From positions 1 through 38,324 of the forward strand of contig CAJBXY010000125.1 in assembly GCA_903959665.1 (NCBI GenBank): a stretch of 38,324 nt of DNA, in the 5' to 3' direction. The notes beneath the pieces were generated by a model. The model did no database searches and had not been told where the DNA came from. It saw nothing but the letters and a program-made list of their open reading frames with translations. A program made the translations under genes and the position numbers. This DNA comes from an uncultured Solirubrobacterales bacterium (lineage in GTDB: Bacteria > Actinomycetota > Thermoleophilia > Solirubrobacterales > Solirubrobacteraceae). This document shows positions 22,004 through 28,584 of this stretch, piece by piece. How positions within the stretch are numbered: the first letter of the stretch is position 1; each line of letters starts with the position of its first letter.

Positions 22004-23220
22004 TTCCCGCCAGCGGAATCGGCCAAGAAAAGCTCGGTCGCGTGGCTGAAGCCCTTCAGTTTAACTTCGCCGATCCGCTCAAACTCAAGATGCTTGCCTG
22101 CCATCTCGACCACCGGCCAAGTGACTAGAACTTCACCTGCCGCCGCGCGCGCGGCAACGCGGGCAGCGAGGTTGACCTCGCGCCCGAAGTAGTCGCCGTC
22201 GCGGAAGACGACGTTGCCGCAGTGGATTCCAATTCGAGGCAGCGGCCGCTCATTGCTCAGAATCTGAAAGCCAACGGCCCAGTCGATCAGCGAAGCTGCG
22301 TCAGAGGAGACGATCATCACCTCGTCGCCGATCGTCTTCAAAATCCTTGCCTCGTCGGGCAGCGACTGGCTGACGTTGGCGACGAAACGCTCGACGATCC
22401 CCGCTGCCTCCTCATCGCCGACCTCCTCCGTCAGCTGCGTGTAACCGGCGAGATCGGCAAAAGCGATCGCTACGCGAACCTGGCCGATCTCGCTCCCCGG
22501 CTCGGTTTCCATGTGGCCGACGATGTCCTGCTCAACAAAGTGGTTGAGGAAGCGCCGGTGGAGATGGTCGATCACCGGCGAGAAGAGCGGCAGTAGCTCC
22601 TCCGTGATCGTGCCCATCTGCTCGGCGATCCGCTCGCTCGAAACACCTTTCCGCAGCAGCGGCTCGTGAACGTGGAGGTGGACGAGGCGAACCTCGGCAT
22701 CGGCGATCTTCGAGACAGCCTGCCCGTATACGCGGACCGTCTGCAGCAGCGCGTCACGCGGGTAGCCGGAGTTGACGGCGGTGGCGAAGTGTTTGAACAT
22801 CTCGACGTCCTCGCTGCCAAGATCATCGATTGCGCCGGAGGGAAGCCCGATCGCGGCGATCAGCTCTTCGATCGCTTCGGCCTTTAGGCCGCTCGCCTTC
22901 GCTGCCTCTTTGAGCGTGAACCGTTCGCCCACGATCTCGCCAACCAGCTCATCGGTGTAGCCGACGATCCGCCCTTCATCGATCGCCTCCTGAAGCTGCT
23001 CGATCGAGTAGCCGCGCTCACGCAACTTCACCAGCGAGCGGGCTTGAGCGATAGCGCTCGGGCCCCAGCCCTTGCTGAGGTCGTGCTTTGGGAAGAGACC
23101 AAGAGCGACCCAGCGACGCAGAGTTGAAAGCGAGACGCCGATCCGCTCTGCGGCCTCGGCGCCGGCGAGTTTCTCACCCGCTTGGGGCTGCCGGTCGGCG
23201 GCGGGCTCGTCGTCGATCAT
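22000..23220 (-). CDS. MerR-type HTH / class III adenylate cyclase fusion
   Basis: A 406-residue soluble protein. Residues about 15-80 form a MerR-like winged helix (AGAEAAERIGVSLSTLRRWVALGLF). Residues about 88-220 resemble the autoinhibitory regulatory domain of mycobacterial cyclases such as Rv1264/Rv2212 (FTLKEAAKASGLKAEAIEEL then GYPRDALLQTVRVYGQAV). Residues about 245-385 are a class III cyclase homology domain. Catalytic residues are complete: metal ligands Asp256 and Asp299, adenine-selecting Lys295 and Asp343, and transition-state Asn350 and Arg354. It should therefore make cAMP as a homodimer. There is no membrane segment. It lies 19 bases after the SCP2-like gene and overlaps tilS by four bases. 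DNA binding by the HTH is inference. Confidence 0.9.
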   Translation of the reverse strand: MIDDEPAADRQPQAGEKLAGAEAAERIGVSLSTLRRWVALGLFPKHDLSKGWGPSAIAQARSLVKLRERGYSIEQLQEAIDEGRIVGYTDELVGEIVGERFTLKEAAKASGLKAEAIEELIAAIGLPSGAIDDLGSEDVEMFKHFATAVNSGYPRDALLQTVRVYGQAVSKIADAEVRLVHLHVHEPLLRKGVSSERIAEQMGTITEELLPLFSPVIDHLHRRFLNHFVEQDIVGHMETEPGSEIGQVRVAIAFADLAGYTQLTEEVGDEEAAGIVERFVANVSQSLPDEARILKTIGDEVMIVSSDAASLIDWAVGFQILSNERPLPRIGIHCGNVVFRDGDYFGREVNLAARVAARAAAGEVLVTWPVVEMAGKHLEFERIGEVKLKGFSHATELFLADSAGGK

Positions 23221-23239
23221 CGAGCGACCACTCTTGCGC

Positions 23240-23668
23240 TTACTTGACTACGAGCTGCGGGTAGTCGGCCTCGAGCATCGAACGGTAAAGCCCGTAAACC
23301 GGCTTTGTGATTGGGATCAGCGCCAACGCCGATTTTACGTCGCCGCCGGCCTTGATCCGCCTGCGCGCGATCGCCACCGGCACGTTCTCTTTGCCTTGGA
23401 AGTAGCGGTTGGCGACCTCGGAGCTCATTGTCAGCTTTACCTTCGGCTCCCAATCGATCTCGTCGGTCCACTCCCAATAGAGGTTCCCTTGCTCGCCTTC
23501 GCGCGCGGCGCGGGCGTTGACTACGAGGTCCATGTCATCGAACTCAAAACGCTGCGGAACGTCGGCGTCGCGAAGCTTTGGCCCCATCTCGGGGTCTTCG
23601 CTCATCAGCGTCATCACGCCGTCGATGACGGTTCGAAACTGCTCAGCCGAGTCGAACTGAATGGCCAT
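23240..23668 (-). CDS. SCP2 sterol-transfer-like domain protein
   Basis: A 142-residue protein whose layout resembles SCP2 domains: an N-terminal helix (SAEQFRTVIDGVMTLMSEDPEMGPKLRDA), a run of beta strands (QRFEFDDMDLVVNARAA then NLYWEWTDEIDWEPKVKLTMSSEVANRYFQGKENVPVAIARRRI) and a C-terminal amphipathic segment with the typical 'G-x-x-x-A-L-A-L-I-P' ending (GGDVKSALALIPITKPVYGLYRSML). SCP2 domains bind lipids or fatty acyl groups. No signal peptide. Its ATG overlaps the stop of the upstream histone-like gene by one base (TGATG) and it ends 19 bases before the cyclase gene. Family assignment is by pattern only. Confidence 0.65.
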   Translation of the reverse strand: MAIQFDSAEQFRTVIDGVMTLMSEDPEMGPKLRDADVPQRFEFDDMDLVVNARAAREGEQGNLYWEWTDEIDWEPKVKLTMSSEVANRYFQGKENVPVAIARRRIKAGGDVKSALALIPITKPVYGLYRSMLEADYPQLVVK

Positions 23669-24066
23669 CAGCGCGCTGACTTGGCTGGAGCCGCCTTCTT
23701 GCGTGGGGCGGCCTTCTTGCGCGGAGCTGCCTTCTTGCGCGGAGCCGCGGCAGGCTTCTTCGCTGCGGTGCGCCGCGATCCGGCCGGCGTAGAGCGCTCC
23801 AACGCGCCGATCCGCCGCTCGATCACGGCGAGCCGTTCTTCAAGCCGCTTTAGATCCTCGGTCGTTGGCGGCAGCGCGTCCTCGACAACATCGCGAACCC
23901 GCTGCGCAGCGGCGGCAAGCTCATCGGCGATGTCGGCGGCGCGGTCGGGGCGCAGCTGCGCTCCGGCGGTCTGAAACGCCTGATCAACGGCGGAGCGAAC
24001 TTGATCCCCGCGTGAGCCGCGCTTCTTATTCTTGCTCTTTGAAGACTTCTTCTGATCTTTGGCCAT
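23668..24066 (-). CDS. Coiled-coil protein with histone H1-like Lys/Ala/Pro repeat tail
   Basis: A 132-residue protein with three parts. Residues 1-20 are lysine-rich (MAKDQKKSSKSKNKKRG). Residues about 22-92 are helical with heptad character (DQVRSAVDQAF and LKRLEERLAVIERRIGALE). Residues about 97-132 are a basic tail with three exact AAPRKK hexapeptides at 107-124. Such tails bind nucleic acid non-specifically, as in histone H1-like, AlgP or HupB-type proteins. The helical middle also resembles polyhydroxyalkanoate phasins. Role unknown; nucleoid or granule association is inference. It leads a unit with the SCP2-like and cyclase genes. A TATTGT hexamer lies six bases before the ATG. Confidence 0.8.
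   Translation of the reverse strand: MAKDQKKSSKSKNKKRGSRGDQVRSAVDQAFQTAGAQLRPDRAADIADELAAAAQRVRDVVEDALPPTTEDLKRLEERLAVIERRIGALERSTPAGSRRTAAKKPAAAPRKKAAPRKKAAPRKKAAPAKSAR
23695..23748 (-). repeat. Three tandem 18-base coding repeats
   Basis: Three consecutive near-identical 18-base units (on the plus strand each begins CTTCTTGCG) encode the AAPRKK hexapeptide. The third-position differences between units indicate an established repeat rather than a recent slip. Read on the plus strand it gives an artefactual LRGAAF repeat peptide. Confidence 0.9.
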
Positions 24067-24787
24067 AGCTTCACAATACTCTCGCTCGGTTATCTCTGCT
24101 CAGCCACGCCATGTTCACCCGACGGCCCCGCTCGCGCCGCGCGCGCTGCTCACCGGCGACCCTGGCCGGGCCTTGGCGTTGGCGCAGCTACTGACCAGCG
24201 AGCCGAAGATGTTTAACCACAATCGCGGCCTCTGGGGTTACAGCGGCCTGGCCGAAGATGGCGAAGCGCTAACGATCATGAGCCACGGGATCGGCGGGCC
24301 GAGCGCCGCGATAGTGCTCGAAGAGCTCTGCGACCTTGGTTTGGAGCGGGCGATTCGCATTGGCTCCTGCGGCGCGCTCAGCGAAGCACTCGAGCTGGGG
24401 CAGTTGATCTGCGCCGATGATCTGATTGGCGCCGACGGAACCAGCCGGGCGCTGGTCGGCGAAGCAGCGCTGATTCCTGACCGGCAGATGACCGAGCTGC
24501 TGGCGGCCGCGGCCGACCACAGCGGCCCGGTCGTCAGCGCCGACCTTTTCTACGAGCGCGGAACCGAGCGGATCGAACGTTGGAAAGCGTCGGGAGCGCT
24601 GGCCGTTGAGATGGAGGCTGCCGCGCTGCTCGCCGTTGCGAAGCTGCGATCGATCCGCTTTGCCGCGCTACTGATGGTTAGCGACGAATCGGCTGGCGCC
24701 GGCGCGAGGCTGGAGGGAATCGCTCTCGAACGCGCTACCGAGCGACTCGGGCGAGCCGGCTTGGCGGCGCTGCTGGCGAGCGGCTAA
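24059..24787 (+). CDS. Nucleoside phosphorylase family protein (PNP/UDP type)
   Basis: NP-1 superfamily enzyme, expected to split a purine nucleoside or uridine with phosphate. Motifs: the phosphate loop TGDPGRALALAQ (about 32-43), MSHGIGGPSAAIVLEEL, the RIGSCGALSEAL segment (Arg100), the ribose-binding VEMEAAAL (Glu184 and Glu186) and the SDES motif (Asp209) at the base site. Length 242. The start is unresolved: the only standard in-frame start before the fold is TTG at 24059, which lies inside the divergent gene beginning at 24066. The next ATG (24209) would delete the phosphate loop. It converges with no partner; hpt nearby is the other salvage gene. Base specificity cannot be told. Confidence 0.85.
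   Translation: MAIASQYSRSVISAQPRHVHPTAPLAPRALLTGDPGRALALAQLLTSEPKMFNHNRGLWGYSGLAEDGEALTIMSHGIGGPSAAIVLEELCDLGLERAIRIGSCGALSEALELGQLICADDLIGADGTSRALVGEAALIPDRQMTELLAAAADHSGPVVSADLFYERGTERIERWKASGALAVEMEAAALLAVAKLRSIRFAALLMVSDESAGAGARLEGIALERATERLGRAGLAALLASG
24073..24078 (-). promoter_or_regulatory. -10 element of the histone-like gene (leaderless)
   Basis: TATTGT on the minus strand, exactly six bases before the ATG at 24066. It overlaps the opposite-strand TACTCT at 24077-24082, making a back-to-back divergent promoter of minimal size. Confidence 0.45.
24077..24082 (+). promoter_or_regulatory. Possible -10 element of the nucleoside phosphorylase gene
   Basis: TACTCT followed after six bases by an in-frame GTT and after nine by an in-frame ATC. 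If the leaderless rule of this window holds, translation would begin with a non-standard codon there rather than at the TTG at 24059. Confidence 0.25.
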
Positions 24788-24792
24788 AGCGC

Positions 24793-25176
24793 CTAGGAGC
24801 TTTTTTCGGCGAGCAACGAAAGTTCGATTGCGGCCAGCCGTTCGTCGATCGCAGCGAGCCGCTCGTCGAGCGAGATCTGCGAGTTCTTGTTGAAGCGCTG
24901 ATCGAGGCGATCAACCGAATCCTCGATCCCTTCGAGCCGCTGGGCGACGGAGCGCACGCGGCGGGTGAGGCGCTCGAGGTCGGCGGCCGAAGGCAGGTTG
25001 AGTGCCCCCATTGCCACCTCTTGAGCTTGGGTTGCGCGCTCGCGAGCCTCAAAGGCGCGTCCGATCGCGCTGCTTACGAGAGGGTTCTCGAGCAGCTCCT
25101 GAGCGAGGCGGCCAATTGCGTCCTCACTTCCGCGCGTGAATCGGTCCTTTATGCCATCGGCAGTTTCATCGGTCAT
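24793..25176 (-). CDS. Helical coiled-coil protein, phasin-like
   Basis: A 127-residue protein from the ATG at 25176, chosen because AGGGAG lies seven bases upstream. A longer frame to 25278 adds a low-complexity stretch unlikely to be real. The sequence is almost entirely helical: RFTRGSEDAIGRLAQELLENPLVSSAIGRAFEARERATQAQEVAM, then a heptad region LERLTRRVRSVAQRLEGIEDSVDRLDQRF and a repeated LDERLAAIDERLAAIE. The architecture is similar to the middle of the protein at 23668-24066, so the two may be paralogues flanking the phosphorylase gene. The pattern fits a phasin-like granule-binding or scaffold protein, but I do not recognise a specific family. Confidence 0.75.
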   Translation of the reverse strand: MTDETADGIKDRFTRGSEDAIGRLAQELLENPLVSSAIGRAFEARERATQAQEVAMGALNLPSAADLERLTRRVRSVAQRLEGIEDSVDRLDQRFNKNSQISLDERLAAIDERLAAIELSLLAEKSS

Positions 25177-25208
25177 TTTGATCTCCCTGCTAGCTCGCTT
25201 ACCCATCC

Positions 25209-25214
25209 ACGGTA
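25209..25214 (-). promoter_or_regulatory. -10 element of the coiled-coil gene at 24793
   Basis: TACCGT on the minus strand, giving a leader of about 30 bases. This leader contains the Shine-Dalgarno AGGGAG, in contrast to the leaderless genes. Confidence 0.35.
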
Positions 25215-25247
25215 CTGGGGTGCGGGCTGTTGCGGCGCGCCGCGTGG

Positions 25248-25256
25248 TGGTAGCTT
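25248..25256 (+). promoter_or_regulatory. Extended -10 before the unrecognised gene at 25374
   Basis: TGG-TAGCTT lies nine bases before an in-frame CTG (25266-25268) that begins an open extension of the downstream gene. It may be the promoter of a leaderless transcript that starts translation at CTG. Confidence 0.3.
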
Positions 25257-25373
25257 CGCTGGCCCCTGTCCACGCCACTTAACTTCCGATTCGTTCAAGT
25301 TGAAGCGCCTTGGCCGCTAGGCCCGGCCGACGGCCGCTACATCGTCCGCGGTCACGCCGGCGAACCGAGCCAC

Positions 25374-26108
25374 GTGCTCGTGGTTGCGACGCTCGGCGCC
25401 GAACGTCGCAGGCGCTTTCGCCGCCGCATGCGCACCGCCGCGCCGGAGCCCGCTGCTACGCCGGTTACCGTTGGGCGGGCAACGCTGATCGACGCGCGCC
25501 CACTGACAGGCGATCCTCAGGCTTGGCTTAGCGGCGCCGACTGCGAAGCCGAAGCGCTGGCAGGGTTGGCCGTCGTCAACGCTGTTCTCCAGCGGCAACG
25601 AATTGTTGCCGCCGACCCTGCCGCGCATGGCATCGCACCCGGCCAGGCGCTCGTCCTTCGGGTTGGCGTTGGCGCTGGCGAGGAGGTCGCAAGCGGCCGC
25701 TGGAGCTCGGCAGTTGAAGTCGTTCTTGGCACCGGGCGGCGGCGGCGCGAAGCCGTCCTCAGTCCGCAAGAACGGCTTGCGGCGGTGCTTAGTGGGCGCG
25801 ACGTGATTCTCGCCTGTGAGGAGCTGGCGCTGCGCGCCAGAGCCGACGTTGACGCGGGCCGCTGGCGCGAAGCAGCCTTTCAGCTCGACTGCGCGCTGCG
25901 GGCCGCGGTCGCCGAGCTGGCAAGCTGGGCCGGGCAGGGCGACCTTGACGAGCGGATTACGCTGCTCGCGCAGGCAACCGAGCAGACGGCAGAGGCCGCT
26001 CGGACGGCTCTGATTGGCGGCCTTAGCGCAGAGCAGATCGCAGCGCTCGAAGAGAGCCTGCTGCGGCTCGAGGCGGCGCTACGGGCGCGCGCCGCGATCG
26101 CCCGCTAG
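25374..26108 (+). CDS. Unrecognised Ala/Arg-rich protein; start probably further upstream
   Basis: I do not recognise the family. From the first standard start (GTG 25374) it has 244 residues: a basic loop (LGAERRRRFRRRMR), a mixed alpha/beta part (VTVGRATLIDARPL, then ALVLRVGVGAGEEVASGRWSSAVEVVLGTGRRR) and a long helical C-terminus (about 130-244) rich in Ala, Glu and Arg. The same frame is open upstream to about 25257 and reads protein-like (VQVEAPWPLGPADGRYIVRG, then HAGEPSHVLVVATLGA), so the N-terminus is probably at a CTG at 25266, giving 280 residues. The gene converges with the SRPBCC gene, overlapping by four bases. No signal peptide or membrane segment. Confidence 0.75.
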   Translation: MLVVATLGAERRRRFRRRMRTAAPEPAATPVTVGRATLIDARPLTGDPQAWLSGADCEAEALAGLAVVNAVLQRQRIVAADPAAHGIAPGQALVLRVGVGAGEEVASGRWSSAVEVVLGTGRRRREAVLSPQERLAAVLSGRDVILACEELALRARADVDAGRWREAAFQLDCALRAAVAELASWAGQGDLDERITLLAQATEQTAEAARTALIGGLSAEQIAALEESLLRLEAALRARAAIAR

Positions 26109-26572
26109 CCGGCCGCGGCTTCGTCGCGTTCGGCTTCGAGCTCAAGCCGAAAGGCGGTCAGCGTCCGTTGTAGCGACTCGCTTTGGGCGCGGCGGATAAA
26201 GAGCCAGTCGGTGATTGCTCGCAACGGGCTCGAACCTTTAAGCCGGTAGTCGAGCTCGAGCTGCACGCTCACTTGGCCAGCTTCGGCGGCGAAAGCGACT
26301 CGCTGGCGGCCACTGATAGCGCGATCCTCGACCTCGAGCTCCTGCCCCACCCCCGGCCGATAATCGATCACCGTCTCACGGACCTCGCCGCGCCCGGCAG
26401 GGGTTGACTGCCAGAGAACGCTCGATCCAACCAGCGGCGGCTCGCCGCTGACGCTGACAACAGAGCGCAAGCCGTCGATGAAGAACGGCCAGCGCTCGCG
26501 GTCGTACCAGAGGGCTTCTGCTTCGCTAAGCGAAAGGTCGGCGATCGTCGTCTTCGCGGAGGCGACACCCAC
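26105..26572 (-). CDS. SRPBCC-fold protein (polyketide cyclase/dehydrase-like)
   Basis: A 155-residue protein with the START/Bet v1-like layout: an N-terminal strand and helix (SLSEAEALWYDRERWPFFIDGLRSVVSVSGEPPLVGSSVLWQS), a series of strands (GRGEVRETVIDYRPGVGQELEVED, then QVSVQLELDYRLKG) and a long C-terminal helix (SESLQRTLTAFRLELEAERD). Such proteins bind hydrophobic ligands. The GTG start overlaps the stop of the PadR gene by one base (TAGTG), so the two are cotranslated. A ligand-binding partner for a PadR circuit is an attractive inference. No catalytic residues can be assigned. Confidence 0.75.
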   Translation of the reverse strand: MGVASAKTTIADLSLSEAEALWYDRERWPFFIDGLRSVVSVSGEPPLVGSSVLWQSTPAGRGEVRETVIDYRPGVGQELEVEDRAISGRQRVAFAAEAGQVSVQLELDYRLKGSSPLRAITDWLFIRRAQSESLQRTLTAFRLELEAERDEAAAG

Positions 26573-27009
26573 TACAGCACTCGGCGCAGCAGGTCGAGCG
26601 CCGAGGCAACCTCCTCGAGGCGCGGCTTGATCTCGGCGGCGAGCCGCTCGCGCTCGAGTTCACCCTTCGCGGTGATCGCATAAAAACGCCGCGAGCGGCG
26701 TTCGGGATGCTCCCACTCGCCCGTCACAAATTCGTTCTCCTCAAGCGAGCGCAGCAGCGGATACATCGTGTTCGGATTAACGCTGATCAGCCCGCCGGTC
26801 GAGATGCTGATTCCTTCGATCAGAGCGTTGCCGTAGGAGGGTCCGCTTGCCAGCAGGTGGAGCACCAGCAGCGGCAGCAAGCCGGCGCGGCGAAGCTCGC
26901 CGACTAGAGGATCATTGGTCCCCGGGCCGCCTGCGGTGGCCGCTGGAGCACGCGCCGCTGTAAGCGGTACCGCTTCGGCGACGGCCTCGTCGGTCTTGCG
27001 TTTGGGCAC
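26572..27009 (-). CDS. PadR family transcriptional regulator
   Basis: A 145-residue regulator with the PadR winged helix at about residues 40-115: LPLLVLHLLASGPSYGNALIEGIS, then NPNTMYPLLRSLEENEFVTGEWEH and the wing RRSRRFYAITAKGELERER, followed by a dimerisation helix (IKPRLEEVASALDLLRRVL). An N-terminal extension of about 35 residues is Ala-rich and probably disordered. The GTG start has CATACT seven bases upstream and no Shine-Dalgarno. PadR proteins usually repress a neighbouring gene; here the overlapping SRPBCC gene is the obvious partner. Confidence 0.9.
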   Translation of the reverse strand: MPKRKTDEAVAEAVPLTAARAPAATAGGPGTNDPLVGELRRAGLLPLLVLHLLASGPSYGNALIEGISISTGGLISVNPNTMYPLLRSLEENEFVTGEWEHPERRSRRFYAITAKGELERERLAAEIKPRLEEVASALDLLRRVL

Positions 27010-27016
27010 GCTCAGC

Positions 27017-27022
27017 AGTATG
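27017..27022 (-). promoter_or_regulatory. -10 element of padR-like gene (leaderless)
   Basis: CATACT on the minus strand, seven bases before the GTG at 27009. PadR autoregulation at this site would be typical for the family, but I see no clear palindrome. Confidence 0.35.
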
Positions 27023-27046
27023 ACGAGCGCCGTCTAAGGGCGCTGC

Positions 27047-27298
27047 TCAGCGATCGAGCAGATCGTCGAGCGAGCGCTGCTCAGGGTTCACGGCGCGCGC
27101 AGCGGCGGCGCGCGGACGGCCACCCTTCGACCAGTGCTCGACGATGTCGCGGGCCTTCGCGTGGCGCTGCGTGATGCCGCGCTCGATCGGCTCGATCTGA
27201 AGCCCGCCAGGATCGCTGCCGCGCACGATCGCGTGGAAGACGCGGCCGCGGATCGAAACGCGAACGATGTCGCCGGGAGTTATCGAATCAAGTCGCAC
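27047..27298 (-). CDS. Small basic protein of unknown function
   Basis: An 83-residue protein. The first half is strand-rich (RLDSITPGDIVRVSIRGRVFHAIVRGSDPGGLQIEPIE), like a small beta-barrel of the SH3 or KOW kind; the second half is basic and helical (RHAKARDIVEHWSKGGRPRAAAARAV), ending acidic (SLDDLLDR). The GTG start has a CATGAT hexamer eight bases upstream. It stands alone between the PadR gene and the antiporter on the same strand. I do not recognise the family; an RNA- or DNA-binding role is only suggested by charge and fold pattern. Confidence 0.65.
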   Translation of the reverse strand: MRLDSITPGDIVRVSIRGRVFHAIVRGSDPGGLQIEPIERGITQRHAKARDIVEHWSKGGRPRAAAARAVNPEQRSLDDLLDR

Positions 27299-27331
27299 GC
27301 TGGTCGATCATGACGGATTCGGCCGGCCCGT

Positions 27332-28468
27332 TCAGGCGATCAGGAACGAGAAGGCGATGATCACGTAGACGGCAAGCAGCTGGAGCCCTTCGAACCAGTT
27401 AGAGCGACCGTCCTGCGTGACCTGGCTGGCCAACAACGCCGACAGAATCAACGCCGCCAGCTCAAAGCCATTGAAGACCAGCGCCATTGGGTGTGGCCCG
27501 AGCAGGTGCGAGGCGAGGATCAGCACCGGCGCCACGAAGAGCGCGATCTGGGCGCTCGATCCAATCGAGATGTTGACCGCGAGGTTCATCTGATCCTTAC
27601 GCGCTGCCAGCACGGCGACCCAGTGCTCGGCCGCGTTACCGACGATCGCAACGATGATCGCGCCGATGAAGAACTCGCTGATGTCGAGCTTTTTCGCAGT
27701 CTCTTCGATCGAGCCGACGAGAATCTCCGACATTGCCGCAACCGCGATACCGGCGATCGCCAGCGCAATCACCGACTTCTTGACGCTCCATGACTCCCCG
27801 ACCGCCTCCAAGTCGGCAGGCTCGGGATTGAAGATGCGGCGGTGCGTCTTGAGCGAGAAAACGAGCCCGGCTGCGTATGCGATCAGCAGCACGGCTGCAA
27901 CGACGAGCGAAAGCGTCTCAACGCTTGAGTCGTAGTCAACGATCACTTCGTTGGGCTTCGGTAGGCCACTACCGACGACCAGCTCGTAAACCGCTGGCAT
28001 CACGATCGCAGCGACGGCGAGAAAGAGCATCGAGGTTTGGGCGCTGGCGGCCCGGGCGCTGAACTTCTGCTCGTCACGCCCCCAGCCACCGAAGAACATT
28101 GAGGCGCCAAGAACGAGCAGAATGTTGCCGATGATCGAACCGGCGATCGAGGCCTTGACGACCTCCTGAAGGCCGGCGTTCAGCGCCACGAGAGCGATTA
28201 TTAGCTCCGGCGCGTTGCCGAATGTGACGTTCAGCAGCCCTCCAATGCCGGGGCCTGACCGGGCCGCGAGCTCCTCGGTCGCGCGGCCCATCAGCGCTGC
28301 GGTTGGAATAACGCCAAGCGCCGCCGTGATGAAGATCGCCGTTGAGCCGCCGCCGCCGTATTGAAGGATCACTGCGATCGGAATGAAGATGACCAGCAAG
28401 ACCGGCCAGCCAGCGGCGTCGAGCAGGCGGCGAAAGATCGAGCGATTGGCTGGTGGCTGCGCGTTCAT
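27332..28468 (-). CDS. Ca2+/H+ antiporter (CaCA superfamily, CAX type)
   Basis: A 378-residue membrane protein from the ATG at 28468; longer in-frame extensions overlap the divergent promoter. It has about eleven hydrophobic segments and the two inverted CaCA alpha repeats: GGLLNVTFGNAPELIIALVAL in the first half and GAIIVAIVGNAAEHWVAVLAA in the second. The GN-x-PE and GN-x-AEH glutamates are the cation ligands of CAX exchangers. An acidic cytoplasmic loop (NPEPADLEAVGE) separates the halves. It probably exports Ca2+ (or other cations) against the proton gradient. Monocistronic and divergent from the epimerase-like gene; TATGCT lies nine bases before the start. Confidence 0.93.
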   Translation of the reverse strand: MNAQPPANRSIFRRLLDAAGWPVLLVIFIPIAVILQYGGGGSTAIFITAALGVIPTAALMGRATEELAARSGPGIGGLLNVTFGNAPELIIALVALNAGLQEVVKASIAGSIIGNILLVLGASMFFGGWGRDEQKFSARAASAQTSMLFLAVAAIVMPAVYELVVGSGLPKPNEVIVDYDSSVETLSLVVAAVLLIAYAAGLVFSLKTHRRIFNPEPADLEAVGESWSVKKSVIALAIAGIAVAAMSEILVGSIEETAKKLDISEFFIGAIIVAIVGNAAEHWVAVLAARKDQMNLAVNISIGSSAQIALFVAPVLILASHLLGPHPMALVFNGFELAALILSALLASQVTQDGRSNWFEGLQLLAVYVIIAFSFLIA

Positions 28469-28477
28469 CGGGCGTAG

Positions 28478-28483
28478 AGCATA
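28478..28483 (-). promoter_or_regulatory. -10 element of the antiporter gene
   Basis: TATGCT on the minus strand, nine bases before the ATG at 28468, no Shine-Dalgarno. Confidence 0.4.
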
Positions 28484-28571
28484 CGGGGCGCGTAAGTCGA
28501 CCCCGGCCGCCGCCAATTCGGCGCAGCGCGCCGCTGCAAGGGCAACTGCGACCAACCCAGAGCAGCCCCTC

Positions 28572-28577
28572 TAGGCT
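28572..28577 (+). promoter_or_regulatory. -10 element of the epimerase-like gene (leaderless)
   Basis: TAGGCT, seven bases before the GTG at 28585. The 116-base gap to the antiporter gene holds both divergent elements and no other recognisable site. Confidence 0.4.
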
Positions 28578-28584
28578 TCTCTAC

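Noticed and set aside
23695..23748. Short tandem repeats as a possible CRISPR or VNTR
   Set aside because: Only three contiguous 18-base units with no spacers, in frame within a coding sequence.
23072..23974. Plus-strand frame with an LRGAAF repeat
   Set aside because: The repeat is the reverse complement of the AAPRKK codons of the real minus-strand gene.
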